A DNA stretch of 64,000 nucleotides from JABDMH01 sp965223215 (GTDB lineage: Bacteria > Bacteroidota > Bacteroidia > Chitinophagales > Saprospiraceae): positions 682,001 to 746,000 of the forward strand of contig CBDCVZ010000010.1 in assembly GCA_965223215.1 (NCBI GenBank), in the 5' to 3' direction. Shown in pieces: positions 17,862-27,350 of the stretch. The first letter of the stretch is position 1. The number at the start of each line of letters is the position of its first letter. The position numbers and the translations under genes were made by a program. The notes beneath the pieces are model-generated. The model made no database searches. It saw only the letters and a list, made by a program, of their open reading frames with translations, and was not told where the DNA came from.

Positions 17862-17900
17862 CGAGAATTTTGCAAACTATTATTTAACAAATACTAAGAG

Positions 17901-18737
17901 ATGGCTAAAGTAAGTAAAAAAGATGAGCTTCAAGATCTAATTGACAAGTACAATTCAGATCTAAAAAAGCTCCAAGCTTTAATTAAAAAGGTGGAGGGAC
18001 TTGCTGGAAGTAAACCAGCTGCAAAAAGAGGACCAGGCAGACCTAAAAAAACCACCGCTGCAAAACCAGCCGCTAAAAGAGGACCAGGTAGACCTAGAAA
18101 AACAGCCGCTGCAAAACCAGCCGCTAAAAGAGGACCAGGTAGACCTAAAAAAGCAGCCGCTGCAAAACCAGCTGCTAAAAGAGGACCAGGCAGACCTCCA
18201 AAAGCTACTGCTGCAAAACCAGCCGCTAAAAGAGGACCAGGTAGACCTAAAAAAACTGCTGCTGCAAAACCAGCCTCTAAAAGAGGACCAGGTAGACCTA
18301 AAAAAGCAGCTGCTGCAAAACCAGCCGCTAAAAGAGGACCAGGCAGACCTCGAAAAACCGCTGCTGCAAAACCAACTGCTGCAAAACCAGCCGCTAAAAG
18401 AGGACCAGGTAGACCTAAAAAAGCTGCTGCTGCGAAACCAGCCGCTAAAAGAGGACCAGGTAGACCTAAAAAAGCAGCCGCTGCAAAACCAGCTGCTAAA
18501 AGAGGACCAGGTAGACCTAAAAAAGCAGCCGCTGCAAAACCAGCTGCTAAAAGAGGACCAGGTAGACCTAAAAAAGCAGCCGTTGCAAAACCAGCTGCTA
18601 AAAGAGGACCAGGTAGACCTAAAAAAGCAGCCGCTGCAAAACCAGCTGCTAAAAGAGGACCAGGTAGACCTAAAAAAGCAGCTGCTGCAAAACCAGCTGC
18701 TAAAAGAGGACCAGGTAGACCTAGAAAAAGCGCCTAG
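17901..18737 (+). CDS. Histone H1-like basic protein with 14 tandem AT-hooks
   Basis: A 278-residue, extremely basic protein. Residues 1-37 form a short helical head with alternating charge (KDELQDLIDKYNSDLKKLQALIKK), likely a coiled coil. From residue 38 it is an array of 17-residue units, KPAAKRGPGRPKKAAAA and variants, with 14 copies of the AT-hook core RGPGRP; one 5-residue KPTAA linker breaks the phase after unit 7. AT-hooks bind the minor groove of AT-rich DNA, and KPAA repeats resemble the tails of AlgP and mycobacterial HU. It is therefore probably a nucleoid-associated or DNA-compacting protein; this is inference from composition. It has its own -7 box and a strong terminator, so it is monocistronic. 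Confidence 0.9.
   Translation: MAKVSKKDELQDLIDKYNSDLKKLQALIKKVEGLAGSKPAAKRGPGRPKKTTAAKPAAKRGPGRPRKTAAAKPAAKRGPGRPKKAAAAKPAAKRGPGRPPKATAAKPAAKRGPGRPKKTAAAKPASKRGPGRPKKAAAAKPAAKRGPGRPRKTAAAKPTAAKPAAKRGPGRPKKAAAAKPAAKRGPGRPKKAAAAKPAAKRGPGRPKKAAAAKPAAKRGPGRPKKAAVAKPAAKRGPGRPKKAAAAKPAAKRGPGRPKKAAAAKPAAKRGPGRPRKSA
18012..18734 (+). repeat. 51-bp tandem repeat array encoding the AT-hooks
   Basis: Fourteen copies of a 51-bp unit plus one 15-bp partial unit. Copies 8 to 13 (about 18384-18695) are nearly identical at DNA level, differing mainly at synonymous positions, while copies 1 to 7 differ more (GRPPK, KPAS, RKT variants). This suggests recent expansion of the 3' half by slippage or unequal recombination. 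Confidence 0.95.
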
Positions 18738-18757
18738 CAAAAGATTTTTGCGCACAG

Positions 18758-18789
18758 AACGCCCTGATTTTTCGGGGCGTTTTTTTTTT
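18758..18789 (+). terminator. intrinsic terminator after the AT-hook gene
   Basis: AACGCCCTGA against TCGGGGCGTT with a short T loop, followed by a run of nine or more T, 20 bp after the stop. Confidence 0.9.
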
Positions 18790-18833
18790 GCCTTTTCCCA
18801 AGGGAGAGGAAAACTTATTGTATATTCTTCTCA

Positions 18834-19919
18834 ATGAAAGAACGACTAATATCCATTGATGTATTTAGGGGTATGACCATATTTTTTATGATCATCGTTA
18901 ATACACCAGGTACTTGGGATCACGTATATGCACCGTTGCGTCATGCTGAATGGAATGGCCTCACACCAACGGACCTAGTGTTTCCATTTTTTGTTTTCAT
19001 CGTGGGTCTATCCATGTCTTTTTCTTTTAACAAATTTGATCCTGAGCATCGTGGCATCTGGATTCGAAAAATCCTCTGGCGAACGGCCATGATCTTTGTA
19101 ATAGGGTTATTGTTAAATTGGTTTCCCTTCAATAAGAATCTATCTGACCTGAGGATTTTTGGGGTTTTACAGCGAATTGCTCTAGCGTATGGATTTTCTG
19201 CACTGTTGGTTGTTTTCGTGAAGAAAAAATGGTTGTATCCTTTGCTGGCCCTCATCTTGATCTCTTACTACATTCTATTGATCTACTTTGGTGGCGAAAA
19301 GCCCCTCTCTCTAGAAGACAATGCAGTCCGGATACTTGACCTACTTCTATTCACTGAAGCGCACGTTTATCATGGTTATGGAATCCCCTTTGATCCTGAG
19401 GGGCTTTTAAGCACTTTGCCTGCCGTTGGAACAGCCATTTTTGGCTATTTAGTGGGTAAGCAAATTCAGTCGAAAGAAGATGTCATTTCAAAATCCTATG
19501 ATCTTATTCCTATTGGTGCCGTCGCCATCGTAATTGGCATCGTTTGGCACCACTACGGTTTTCCGGTCAACAAACCCCTCTGGTCAAGCTCATATGTGCT
19601 TGTTACCGGCGGCATGGCTACCCTCGTTTTTTCAATGCTTGTTTACCTAGTAGATTTTCTGGGCAAGGCACATTGGTTTCAGATTTTCCGACCTTTTGGT
19701 CTTAACGCCTTGGTTTCTTATGTTTTATCTGGGCTTATACTCAAGCTTTGTTTTTTGATTAAAGTTGGAGAGACCAACATCTATAGCTGGTTATATAATC
19801 AATTATTCAATTCACTTGGTCCTGAATTTGGCTCCTTCATCCAAGCACTCGCATATACACTTTTGATCTGGTTATTTGCCCTCTGGCTATATCGGAAACA
19901 AATTGTCATCAAGATCTAA
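18834..19919 (+). CDS. DUF5009/HGSNAT-like membrane acyltransferase
   Basis: A 361-residue integral membrane protein with about ten helices. The N-terminus RLISIDVFRGMTIFFMIIVN and the following TWDHVYAPLRHAEWNG and DLVFPFFVFIVG are the signature of the heparan-alpha-glucosaminide N-acetyltransferase/DUF5009 family, including the conserved His in HAEWNG. Such proteins move acetyl groups across the membrane onto sugars. The acceptor in this organism is unknown; a surface glycan is likely. The gene starts 45 bp after the AT-hook terminator and stands alone. Family assignment is firm, reaction inferred. Confidence 0.9.
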   Translation: MKERLISIDVFRGMTIFFMIIVNTPGTWDHVYAPLRHAEWNGLTPTDLVFPFFVFIVGLSMSFSFNKFDPEHRGIWIRKILWRTAMIFVIGLLLNWFPFNKNLSDLRIFGVLQRIALAYGFSALLVVFVKKKWLYPLLALILISYYILLIYFGGEKPLSLEDNAVRILDLLLFTEAHVYHGYGIPFDPEGLLSTLPAVGTAIFGYLVGKQIQSKEDVISKSYDLIPIGAVAIVIGIVWHHYGFPVNKPLWSSSYVLVTGGMATLVFSMLVYLVDFLGKAHWFQIFRPFGLNALVSYVLSGLILKLCFLIKVGETNIYSWLYNQLFNSLGPEFGSFIQALAYTLLIWLFALWLYRKQIVIKI

Positions 19920-20043
19920 AACCCCATTTTTGAACTGGTCTAACCAATTTCATAGTTCATCGAATTTAAGAGCCTGATGGTAGCATAATTGAACGGCGTT
20001 TCGCAGTACCTCGTTGATTTTAATGAACCAATGAAGACCTTCA

Positions 20044-21168
20044 ATGAGAGCGTCCTACCTATGGCTGGGTGTAGTATACTTTTGCCTCCATACAACTGCA
20101 TTTACCCAGGAATCGATTGAATTCTTGCACATCGATTTGATCAAGCAAGCTGACCTTATCGACAAGACCACTGACCGAACGATGATATCAACACCTGATG
20201 AAGCTGAGAGCAAAAGGACAAATATTTTTGCTTACTCAAACCTGAATCTAGTGGCACCGCTTCCAACCCTGGTCGCCTTGCTATGCCTATGGTGGTGGCT
20301 AGGGATAAGAAAATCAGAAAAAAACTTGGTGGCAGAGCTGATTTGTGAACCACCCGCAGAATTATCACCCGCTTCCTGTACATTTATTCTACATGGCAAG
20401 ATTGAGCACAAAGCATTTATTGCCCTAATTCCATACTGGGGCCATCTGGGTTTTTTGTCTATGCGATCGCTAGCCCAGAAATCAGGTCCCCTCTATGACG
20501 ACCTCTATCTCGAAAAACATGGTGACCTTCCAAGTGATTTTCCAAATTACCAGCATTTAGCCTTCAGTCAGCTGTTCAAAAAAGGAGATGTCGTCTTGCT
20601 CTCGGTCGCTGGCGAGCATTTTTCCTTTTACGAGACAGCAAAAAGTCTACGGGAATATGCACAATCCAATTTGAATCTCTACGATGGGAAATATTTGAAA
20701 ATATTTAAATCGCATTGGTTTATTACTCTGGGCTTTATTGCAGTACTCTTCGCTGCGTTCATCATAAATTATCAGTTGGGAGTACTTTCGGCACTTTCTT
20801 GGGGGTTCCTTTCTGCTATTGTTTTTTGGATATACTGCTCAAGGCCAAGGCTTTCTTGTAGTGGACTACAAGTCTATCGTAGCGTGGTTGGGTTTCATAA
20901 ATTTTTGGCCTTAGAAAACCAAGAGTTACTAGATCAACAATACGAAGCAGACCAAAATTATTTTGATCGTATTTACCCCTTTGTCATGGCATTCGGCCTA
21001 GAGAAAAGACTTGCTCAGATTCATCAGCGATGGCGTGAAGAATCACCATCTTGGCTTTTTGATGATCGTCACCAGACGCATCAATACAAGACATTACTTG
21101 CTTCCTTTAGCTCCCGATTTACTCCTCAGATTGTCAATAACACCTTTAGGCGATCTGCTAAAAGTTAA
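20044..21168 (+). CDS. DUF2207-like membrane protein lacking the N-terminal domain
   Basis: A 374-residue protein with a signal peptide (LWLGVVYFCLHTTAFTQ), a membrane segment near residues 75-90 (PLPTLVALLCLWWWLGI) and two more near 222-265. The cytoplasmic part begins AELICEPPAELSPASC, and the C-terminus has YFDRIYPFVMAFGLEKRLAQ; both are typical of the C-terminal half of DUF2207/YciQ-type proteins. The usual extracytoplasmic DUF2207 beta domain before the first helix is missing or reduced to about 55 residues. Function of the family is unknown. The gene stands alone between two long gaps. Confidence 0.7.
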   Translation: MRASYLWLGVVYFCLHTTAFTQESIEFLHIDLIKQADLIDKTTDRTMISTPDEAESKRTNIFAYSNLNLVAPLPTLVALLCLWWWLGIRKSEKNLVAELICEPPAELSPASCTFILHGKIEHKAFIALIPYWGHLGFLSMRSLAQKSGPLYDDLYLEKHGDLPSDFPNYQHLAFSQLFKKGDVVLLSVAGEHFSFYETAKSLREYAQSNLNLYDGKYLKIFKSHWFITLGFIAVLFAAFIINYQLGVLSALSWGFLSAIVFWIYCSRPRLSCSGLQVYRSVVGFHKFLALENQELLDQQYEADQNYFDRIYPFVMAFGLEKRLAQIHQRWREESPSWLFDDRHQTHQYKTLLASFSSRFTPQIVNNTFRRSAKS

Positions 21169-22125
21169 CCTGCGTCCCATCTATACGTTCGAGTCTCGTC
21201 GAACGGAAAATTCGGCGAGTTGCTCACGTGCGGAAAGATTTCAAAAAATAGAAAATTATCTGTTAATCAGTTGCTGAGGCATAAATAATTACACCGTTGG
21301 TCATTTGATTGTGTCCTTATCACAGGGCGGTTGTTCTTCAAACGACGCAGTTCAAGTTTGGGCCACTTCCAAAATAGCCAGAATATCGAGATTCAGGAAT
21401 CCATTTCCCAAAAGCATTCTTCTTCCTTGCCCTGGCAAATGTGATGTCAATAGTGCGGGAATATGCCGCGATTTCCGAAATTGTGTCCACTGCAAATCCT
21501 TCCAACCCAATTGCGATTGAAACATGCTAAAAACGCACTGTTCTCGTATCCATCATTGAACCCAGGCGTTTCATCATAATGCAGCACTTTTTGTTGGCCC
21601 AAGTTGTTTCACTTAGCCATTCACTAGGAAAAAGGGTGTATCGAAGCATCAACATCCCTGGAATATTAATTGTGAAAAAAGTAGGAAAGGATTGATTGTG
21701 AGAGGATTAGTTTGGGTCACCTGTAAGATAAGTTAACGATGAACGAGGGTATTGGTATGATTTATTTGAGATGGCAACCAACCTAAAGAAGACACTCTGG
21801 TCATCGTTAGCGGATCATAATCCAGTCGTGGCTGTTAAGATATACTAATGCGATCCAGGGTGCCCTGCACAGATCTGGTTTAGCATCCCTGATGTAAAAA
21901 TAGGCATCGTTAAGTTTTGACTAATCTCAATTTCTCAAACCCTCTATCCCATATAATTGTTTTCTTTAATATATAAAGTGAATGAACAATTTTTTATTGA
22001 ATTGTGAGTTACTTACTTATACCAGCCTAGTTCCAGGTACTTTCGAACTTTCATACCACGTACCTTTTTTCTGTAGACTTCATTGTTGAGCATTTATTTA
22101 ACCCTTTTTCAAAATTTGATTTACA
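21169..22125. other. long intergenic region, no gene seen
   Basis: About 960 bp before the giant FN3 gene. Frames here are short and unconvincing (for instance 21305-21520, starting at TTG). The last 200 bp are strongly AT-rich and probably hold the promoter and a leader for the FN3 gene, though no clean TAnnTTTG box was found. No tRNA or mobile element was recognised. Confidence 0.5.
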
Positions 22126-25100
22126 ATGAATTCTATTTATCTGTATCGCTGGATGTTATTCTGGCTGATTCTAATTATTCCTGGCAAACCGATGCTTCTG
22201 GCGGAGGTAGCCGACTGTGAAAAACCCACCCAACTGAACGTCAGTGATGCTAGCGAAACCGCCATAACACTGAACTGGACCGGATCTGGAGCCCATCTTG
22301 ACTACAAAGTTGAAGTCAGGTCTAAGGGTAGGACACCTAAACTTAAATGGGAGACGGAAACGATGGATGCCTCGATCAGAGTCGAGGGACTTGTACCTGG
22401 CAGTACCTATAAATTTCGCGTCAAGGCTACTTGCCTGGAAGGTGGTAGCAGCGGATCCACCAAATGGCAAACGTTTACCACCCTGGGGATGAACCCCGAC
22501 GAATCATGCCCTAAGGCCAAAGATTTGCATGTGATGGGTCTCACCGGTACTAGTGTGGTCCTCGCCTGGAGTGGTGGTGACCATGCAAGTCACTATGAGG
22601 TAGAGGTACGAAGTAAGGGCAGTACGCCAACCTATTTTTTTGAGAAAAGTCTTCTGGATAATATGATCACCATTTTAGGACTTGTGCCGGAAGGAAAATA
22701 TCAATTTCGGGTCAAATCTACCTGCGAAAATGGAGCTTTCAGTGGATCAACCAAATGGAGATCTTTCATTTCAACCATGGTTGAAGAGGAACTCTGCCCG
22801 ACGCCGGTTGATCTTGCTATAGATGAGGTAACTTCATCCACCGCCAGTCTAGACTGGGCGGATGCTGAGCATGCGGAAGGATACGAAGTCTCTTTAAGTG
22901 TGAATGGTTTTGACACTTCCTACCACACCATGGTAAGTGAATTTTTCTTCAGTGGTCTAATGCCAAATACGAACTATCAAGTCAAAGTTAAGACCCTTTG
23001 TGCCTTTGGCATCTCAGATGGGTATGGCAACATCGATTTTACTACATCGGAAGAGGAAATGGAAGAACCCTGCCCCACACCCGAAGGGCTTACTCTTGAC
23101 TCCATTACCGATACGACCGCCTACCTCTCCTGGAGCCCAAGTGATACGGCCGCCGTCTATCAGATAAGCTGGTCGGTCGAAGGAGATAGTACAGTTTCAA
23201 GCTTGCTCGTACAGGACACCGTTGCGCTTCTTGACAGCCTCCAACCAGGCACTGAGTATGAAGTGTCACTCGTCCTGCAGTGCGGAGATAGCACCTCAGC
23301 TGCGATTGCAACCCTCATCACAACCACGGGTGGCACCTTGGATACCTGTCAGGCACCTGCCATGCTCTCAGCTAATAATATTACAGATACCTCAGCAGTA
23401 TTATCGTGGCAAGGTCCAGAGATGTACCTAAGTTTTGCCATTATGGTGCAGAGTAGCAACACGACCATGGACCTTGAGACCGCAGATACATCAATAGATC
23501 TTACTGGTCTCCAAGAGGGCACAGATTATAGCGTCAGCGTCACTACCAATTGTTCAGAAGGTGAGAGCGAACCCAGCGTCATCGAGTTTACTACTTCTGG
23601 TGGCCAAACGGAGGATAGTTGTGCGAGCCCAACCGATCTATCCTTTGAATTCCTTGACACAATCTATCGGCTGAGTTGGAATGTTGACAGCTTGGTTGAT
23701 TCGGTGCATTTTGAATTGAGAGTGGCACAAGACTCAATACTTAAAATTGATTCGGTCATTGCGGGTTTATCCTATGACTTTATCGATGAAGACAGTGCTT
23801 CGATTTATGAGTTTCGGGTCGCTGCCATTTGCAATGATAGTACCCAGTCCAGTCCCTCTGATTGGTTGCCATTTCCAACCACGACAGATAGCCTGGTGTC
23901 GGCTGTTTGTGATATGCCGACAGACTTGACAGTTGATACCAACCTATTTACCCAAGCTAGTTTAAGTTGGTCTGGACCCGACACCGGGTTGTATCAGGTG
24001 CAGGTGCAAACCTCAGACACCACTTGGAGTTTCACACTTGAGGTCGATACCAACCAGGCTGTGCTGACCATCTACGATCTGGATCCAGGTACAGAATATA
24101 GTGTCAGGGTTCGAACTTTGTGCGATGGAGAAAATAGTGAATACACAGAATTTGTCACTTTTGAGACAGCTGCATCAAATTGTGTGGTACCAGAAATAGC
24201 CGGTGCAGAAATTCTGGATGATTCCAGTGCCCTGCTGAGCTGGAGTGGTCCTGGTGCCATCGAATACCTCATTGAAGTTCAACCAAAGGATACGTCGAGC
24301 GGCGCTTTACTGATGCTCACCGCTGAAGATGAAAATATTGAAGTTTCCGGTCTGACACCTGATGAGATTTATCAGTTTCGAGTTCGCAGTATCTGCGCCG
24401 TTGATGATACTAGTGCCTTTAGCCGCTGGTTTTTCTTCAGTATCGAATTTAATTTGTGCGAAACCCCCTCTGAAATCAATTTAGATACGGTTTCAATGAC
24501 TTTCGCTGGCTTATCCTGGAATGGCCCAGAAAATGCAGGTTTTGGCATTGAGGTAGAGGCTTTAGATTCAATGGTAAATTATATGATGGCCACCGAGGTG
24601 ACATCGGCGATGATCGAATTAGATTCATTATTGCCTGGTACTGAATATCACATCCGCGTGAAATCCATTTGCGAGTCAGGTGAGAGTGATTACTCCGATT
24701 GGTATCCTTTCACAACCTTGGAAGATAGCATCATCGTAGAAGATACTTGCGAGGTGCCTCAAGATTTGGCATTAGAATCGATCGAAATGACCTCAGCAAC
24801 AATCAGCTGGTCTGGATCTGAAGAGGCAAGTTATTTGGTGAAATTGGTTGAGGCTGGTGATGAAAATTCTGATCCAGTGGTCGAAGAGGAGACCTCTCAA
24901 AACACTTTTACTTTTACTGACCTCACACCAGGAACTGCCTACGAAGTGGTCATCAAGAGCATTTGTGGTGATGAATTGTTTTCTGAATTTACCCAACCGC
25001 TGGTCTTTGCCACCACCGATATTCCAGTTGATAGTTGCCCCATACCGCTGGGATCCATATTACAAATCGATACAGAGACCGCACTGGTTTCGTGGACAAA

Positions 25101-25878
25101 ATCTTCGGATGATGCCTTGTATCTTCTCGAAGTAGAGCATTTGGGATTGACCTACGCCTACAATTTGATCTCTACGACTTCAGACACGAGTTACTTAATC
25201 GACGGTTTAGTACCAGGAGGTGACTACCAGTGGAAAATCACCGCATTCTGTTCCATTGAAAACTACAGCGATTGTTCGGACTGGATGCCTTTTAGTACTC
25301 TTGAAGATAACATCGATGATGGTTGCCCAATACCCATGAATCTTTCACATGAGACCTTACAGGAGGGATCGGTATTACTTTCTTGGGAGGGTGACGACTC
25401 GCACTTTGACTACGAGGTAGAGATACAGAGCCTAGATACAACTTCCTATTACAATCAAATCAATGTGACGACTGATCTGTTCATGCAAATTGATGGACTG
25501 ATGGAGGGAGGATTATATCAGTTTAAAGTTAATGCCCTCTGCCACTCAACCGAACTCAGTGACGATTCCGATTGGTATGAGTTTAGTCTCAGTACTGACA
25601 CTGGATCCATCAAAACGTCTGCTGACTTGATTTTGGCCTATCCGAATCCGGTTTATAATCAGATGACGGTTGAAATGCCCATCGATCAGCTCGAAGGTAA
25701 AACTATGATAGAGCTGACGGACCTTGCCGGAAAGGTTGTCTTATCTGAATGGAGAAAGGGTTTATATAAGGGTGATCGTATTAATTTTAATGTGAGCAGC
25801 CTTCGAGAAGGAGCCTACAAACTGACGGTACGATCGACCGTAGAAGAATATCACCAGTTGATATTTGTGCGCAAATAA
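22126..25878 (+). CDS. Giant secreted protein with 12 fibronectin type III domains and T9SS sorting domain
   Basis: A 1250-residue protein. After a signal peptide (WMLFWLILIIPGKPMLLA) come 12 FN3 domains of 90-95 residues from residue 31 to about 1160. Each opens with a Cys-containing segment (CEKPTQL, CPKAKDL, CPTPVDL, CPIPMNL) and has the FN3 marks LSW and LxPGTEYxVxVKxxC. Each domain thus carries a Cys at its start and another late, in position to form disulfides. Residues about 1165-1250 (LAYPNPVYNQM to the end) are a type A T9SS C-terminal sorting domain, so the protein should be exported and anchored or released at the surface. Probable adhesin or matrix protein. Monocistronic, with a terminator 27 bp after the stop. 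Confidence 0.95.
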   Translation: MNSIYLYRWMLFWLILIIPGKPMLLAEVADCEKPTQLNVSDASETAITLNWTGSGAHLDYKVEVRSKGRTPKLKWETETMDASIRVEGLVPGSTYKFRVKATCLEGGSSGSTKWQTFTTLGMNPDESCPKAKDLHVMGLTGTSVVLAWSGGDHASHYEVEVRSKGSTPTYFFEKSLLDNMITILGLVPEGKYQFRVKSTCENGAFSGSTKWRSFISTMVEEELCPTPVDLAIDEVTSSTASLDWADAEHAEGYEVSLSVNGFDTSYHTMVSEFFFSGLMPNTNYQVKVKTLCAFGISDGYGNIDFTTSEEEMEEPCPTPEGLTLDSITDTTAYLSWSPSDTAAVYQISWSVEGDSTVSSLLVQDTVALLDSLQPGTEYEVSLVLQCGDSTSAAIATLITTTGGTLDTCQAPAMLSANNITDTSAVLSWQGPEMYLSFAIMVQSSNTTMDLETADTSIDLTGLQEGTDYSVSVTTNCSEGESEPSVIEFTTSGGQTEDSCASPTDLSFEFLDTIYRLSWNVDSLVDSVHFELRVAQDSILKIDSVIAGLSYDFIDEDSASIYEFRVAAICNDSTQSSPSDWLPFPTTTDSLVSAVCDMPTDLTVDTNLFTQASLSWSGPDTGLYQVQVQTSDTTWSFTLEVDTNQAVLTIYDLDPGTEYSVRVRTLCDGENSEYTEFVTFETAASNCVVPEIAGAEILDDSSALLSWSGPGAIEYLIEVQPKDTSSGALLMLTAEDENIEVSGLTPDEIYQFRVRSICAVDDTSAFSRWFFFSIEFNLCETPSEINLDTVSMTFAGLSWNGPENAGFGIEVEALDSMVNYMMATEVTSAMIELDSLLPGTEYHIRVKSICESGESDYSDWYPFTTLEDSIIVEDTCEVPQDLALESIEMTSATISWSGSEEASYLVKLVEAGDENSDPVVEEETSQNTFTFTDLTPGTAYEVVIKSICGDELFSEFTQPLVFATTDIPVDSCPIPLGSILQIDTETALVSWTKSSDDALYLLEVEHLGLTYAYNLISTTSDTSYLIDGLVPGGDYQWKITAFCSIENYSDCSDWMPFSTLEDNIDDGCPIPMNLSHETLQEGSVLLSWEGDDSHFDYEVEIQSLDTTSYYNQINVTTDLFMQIDGLMEGGLYQFKVNALCHSTELSDDSDWYEFSLSTDTGSIKTSADLILAYPNPVYNQMTVEMPIDQLEGKTMIELTDLAGKVVLSEWRKGLYKGDRINFNVSSLREGAYKLTVRSTVEEYHQLIFVRK

Positions 25879-25904
25879 TAGAAGCTATTTGTGGGTTTTT
25901 AGTT

Positions 25905-25942
25905 GGGGCTACCATCCTGTTTGGTAGCCCTGCCTTTTTTTT
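25905..25942 (+). terminator. intrinsic terminator after the FN3 gene
   Basis: GGGCTACCA against TGGTAGCCC, loop TCCTGTT, followed by TGCC and a run of eight T. Confidence 0.88.
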
Positions 25943-26031
25943 GGTGCTGAGTACTCCTTAAAATACGATGGCATAATATTCCCTGCACTCAGCAGTGGTC
26001 AAGAGACGAATAATACCTATTTTTCCAAATC

Positions 26032-27171
26032 TTGAAAAACGAACATCGAAATAATGCAAACTCATGGGCAGCATCCACAAGTTCAGCAGACTCAAACTCA
26101 CTGGTCGGCCTAAAGCGAGGTGCAAGAGAGGTCTTTCGAGAAGGTCGCGTATTGATCACCCGGGAGGAGTGCTTCAGTCATGCTGTCATTACTTTTCTAG
26201 ATCAAGTAACCTGGGGCACCGAATCCAACCTTTTTCGTCATATTGATACTGCGGATCGAATCAATAATTTGATCCAGCCGATTTTTTTTGTGATGAGAAT
26301 TGACGGCAAGATTTCGGCTACCCTGGTTATTGAATGCCGCGATGTCATTCATCATCCGAGCAAGACAGCTTCTTATTATTTCCGCTACTTCGCAAGTGGA
26401 GTAGCGTTTCGCAATCGAAGGTTGGTGGGACTTTACAGCCACAAATTCATGGATTTGGTTAGGTCTTATCCAGCGCATGAAAGTATTTTTTTCGGTGTCG
26501 TCGACCGTGGAAATGTTCGATCGCGAAACATAAACATCAAGATGGGACAAGAATCAATCGCAACCATCAAGATGTTAGGCTTTTCCCGAGTCTTTCCGAA
26601 AAGCAAGATCACTAGCACGCCAGCACATGAGGAGGAACTGGCCTTTGTTAGAGCTCACTTGGCCATCAAATATCGCGACCACATACTCTTTCACAATCAT
26701 TATGTCGGGCATCGAAGCAAATATTTTGTCTACAAAGAAAATGGGGTAATTGTGGCTGGTCTTCAGATCTTTCATGCCCGTTGGGTCATCGAAGAATTGC
26801 CCGGCACCCTTGGTAAAATGGCCATCAGATTCGGTCATCGTATCCCCTTGTTCAATCGAATTTTTAACGCCAAGGACTTCGACTTCTTAGCCGTTGATTC
26901 AATTTACTATCAAGATGGCCGAGCCAATTTAATACCACAATTGATTGAATCGGTGCTGAGCAGAGAGGGTAAGAATGCGGCCTTAATGTGGTTTGACAGC
27001 CAAAGCCCTATCGGACAAGAATTAAGTAGGCTACAGGGATTTGGCCTGCTCAACTATTTTGCAGAAAAAGCGGAGTTAGATTTGTTTGCGACTTTTCGAA
27101 ACTTTCACCCAGCGAAAGAACAGCAACTGAAAAGTAGACCTGTTTACATTTCTAGTTTTGACTTCATATAG
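26032..27171 (+). CDS. GNAT-like acyltransferase candidate
   Basis: A 379-residue protein of uncertain family. Two halves each look like a GNAT fold: MRIDGKISATLVIECRDV with YYFRYFASGVAFRNRRLVGLYSHKFMD in the first, and KYFVYKENGVIVAGLQIF with a GFGLLNYFAE-type ending in the second. Such tandem-GNAT architecture occurs in N-acyl transferases, but no acetyl-CoA loop (Q/RxxGxG/A) is clear, so the activity is only a suggestion. The frame has no ATG near its start; it begins at TTG (26032). No signal peptide or membrane segment. The N-terminal 30 residues are Ser/Ala/Asn-rich and probably disordered. Confidence 0.75.
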   Translation: MKNEHRNNANSWAASTSSADSNSLVGLKRGAREVFREGRVLITREECFSHAVITFLDQVTWGTESNLFRHIDTADRINNLIQPIFFVMRIDGKISATLVIECRDVIHHPSKTASYYFRYFASGVAFRNRRLVGLYSHKFMDLVRSYPAHESIFFGVVDRGNVRSRNINIKMGQESIATIKMLGFSRVFPKSKITSTPAHEEELAFVRAHLAIKYRDHILFHNHYVGHRSKYFVYKENGVIVAGLQIFHARWVIEELPGTLGKMAIRFGHRIPLFNRIFNAKDFDFLAVDSIYYQDGRANLIPQLIESVLSREGKNAALMWFDSQSPIGQELSRLQGFGLLNYFAEKAELDLFATFRNFHPAKEQQLKSRPVYISSFDFI

Positions 27172-27326
27172 TGGATTAAACCACCAATCCATCTGAGAAA
27201 AAACGCCAAAATATTGCACGGATGCTTAAGGAGGGTTAGGGAAAATATGACCAGTATTTTCATCAAATGATCCACCGATCGCAGCTACGGAAGGTACCAT
27301 CTCAAACCAATTTATCTCGAATTTTC

Positions 27327-27334
27327 TATTTTTA
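27327..27334 (+). promoter_or_regulatory. putative -7 box for the P1 peptidase gene
   Basis: TATTTTTA, one mismatch from TAnnTTTG, 16 bp before the ATG. No -33 match at 19 bp. Confidence 0.3.
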
Positions 27335-27350
27335 GGGAGCACAAAATTCC

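Noticed and set aside
18012..18734. CRISPR-like regular repeats
   Set aside because: Units are directly adjacent with no spacers and encode protein, so this is a coding tandem repeat.
17979..18755. Minus-strand frame of 258 codons across the AT-hook array (with the plus frame 18001-18837)
   Set aside because: Both are consequences of a 51-bp repeat that keeps frames open. The peptides look unlike any protein, whereas the AT-hook frame has a good start, -7 box and terminator.
21305..21520. 71-codon frame with several Cys in the long gap
   Set aside because: Starts at TTG, cysteine pattern is not a known finger, and codon use looks random.
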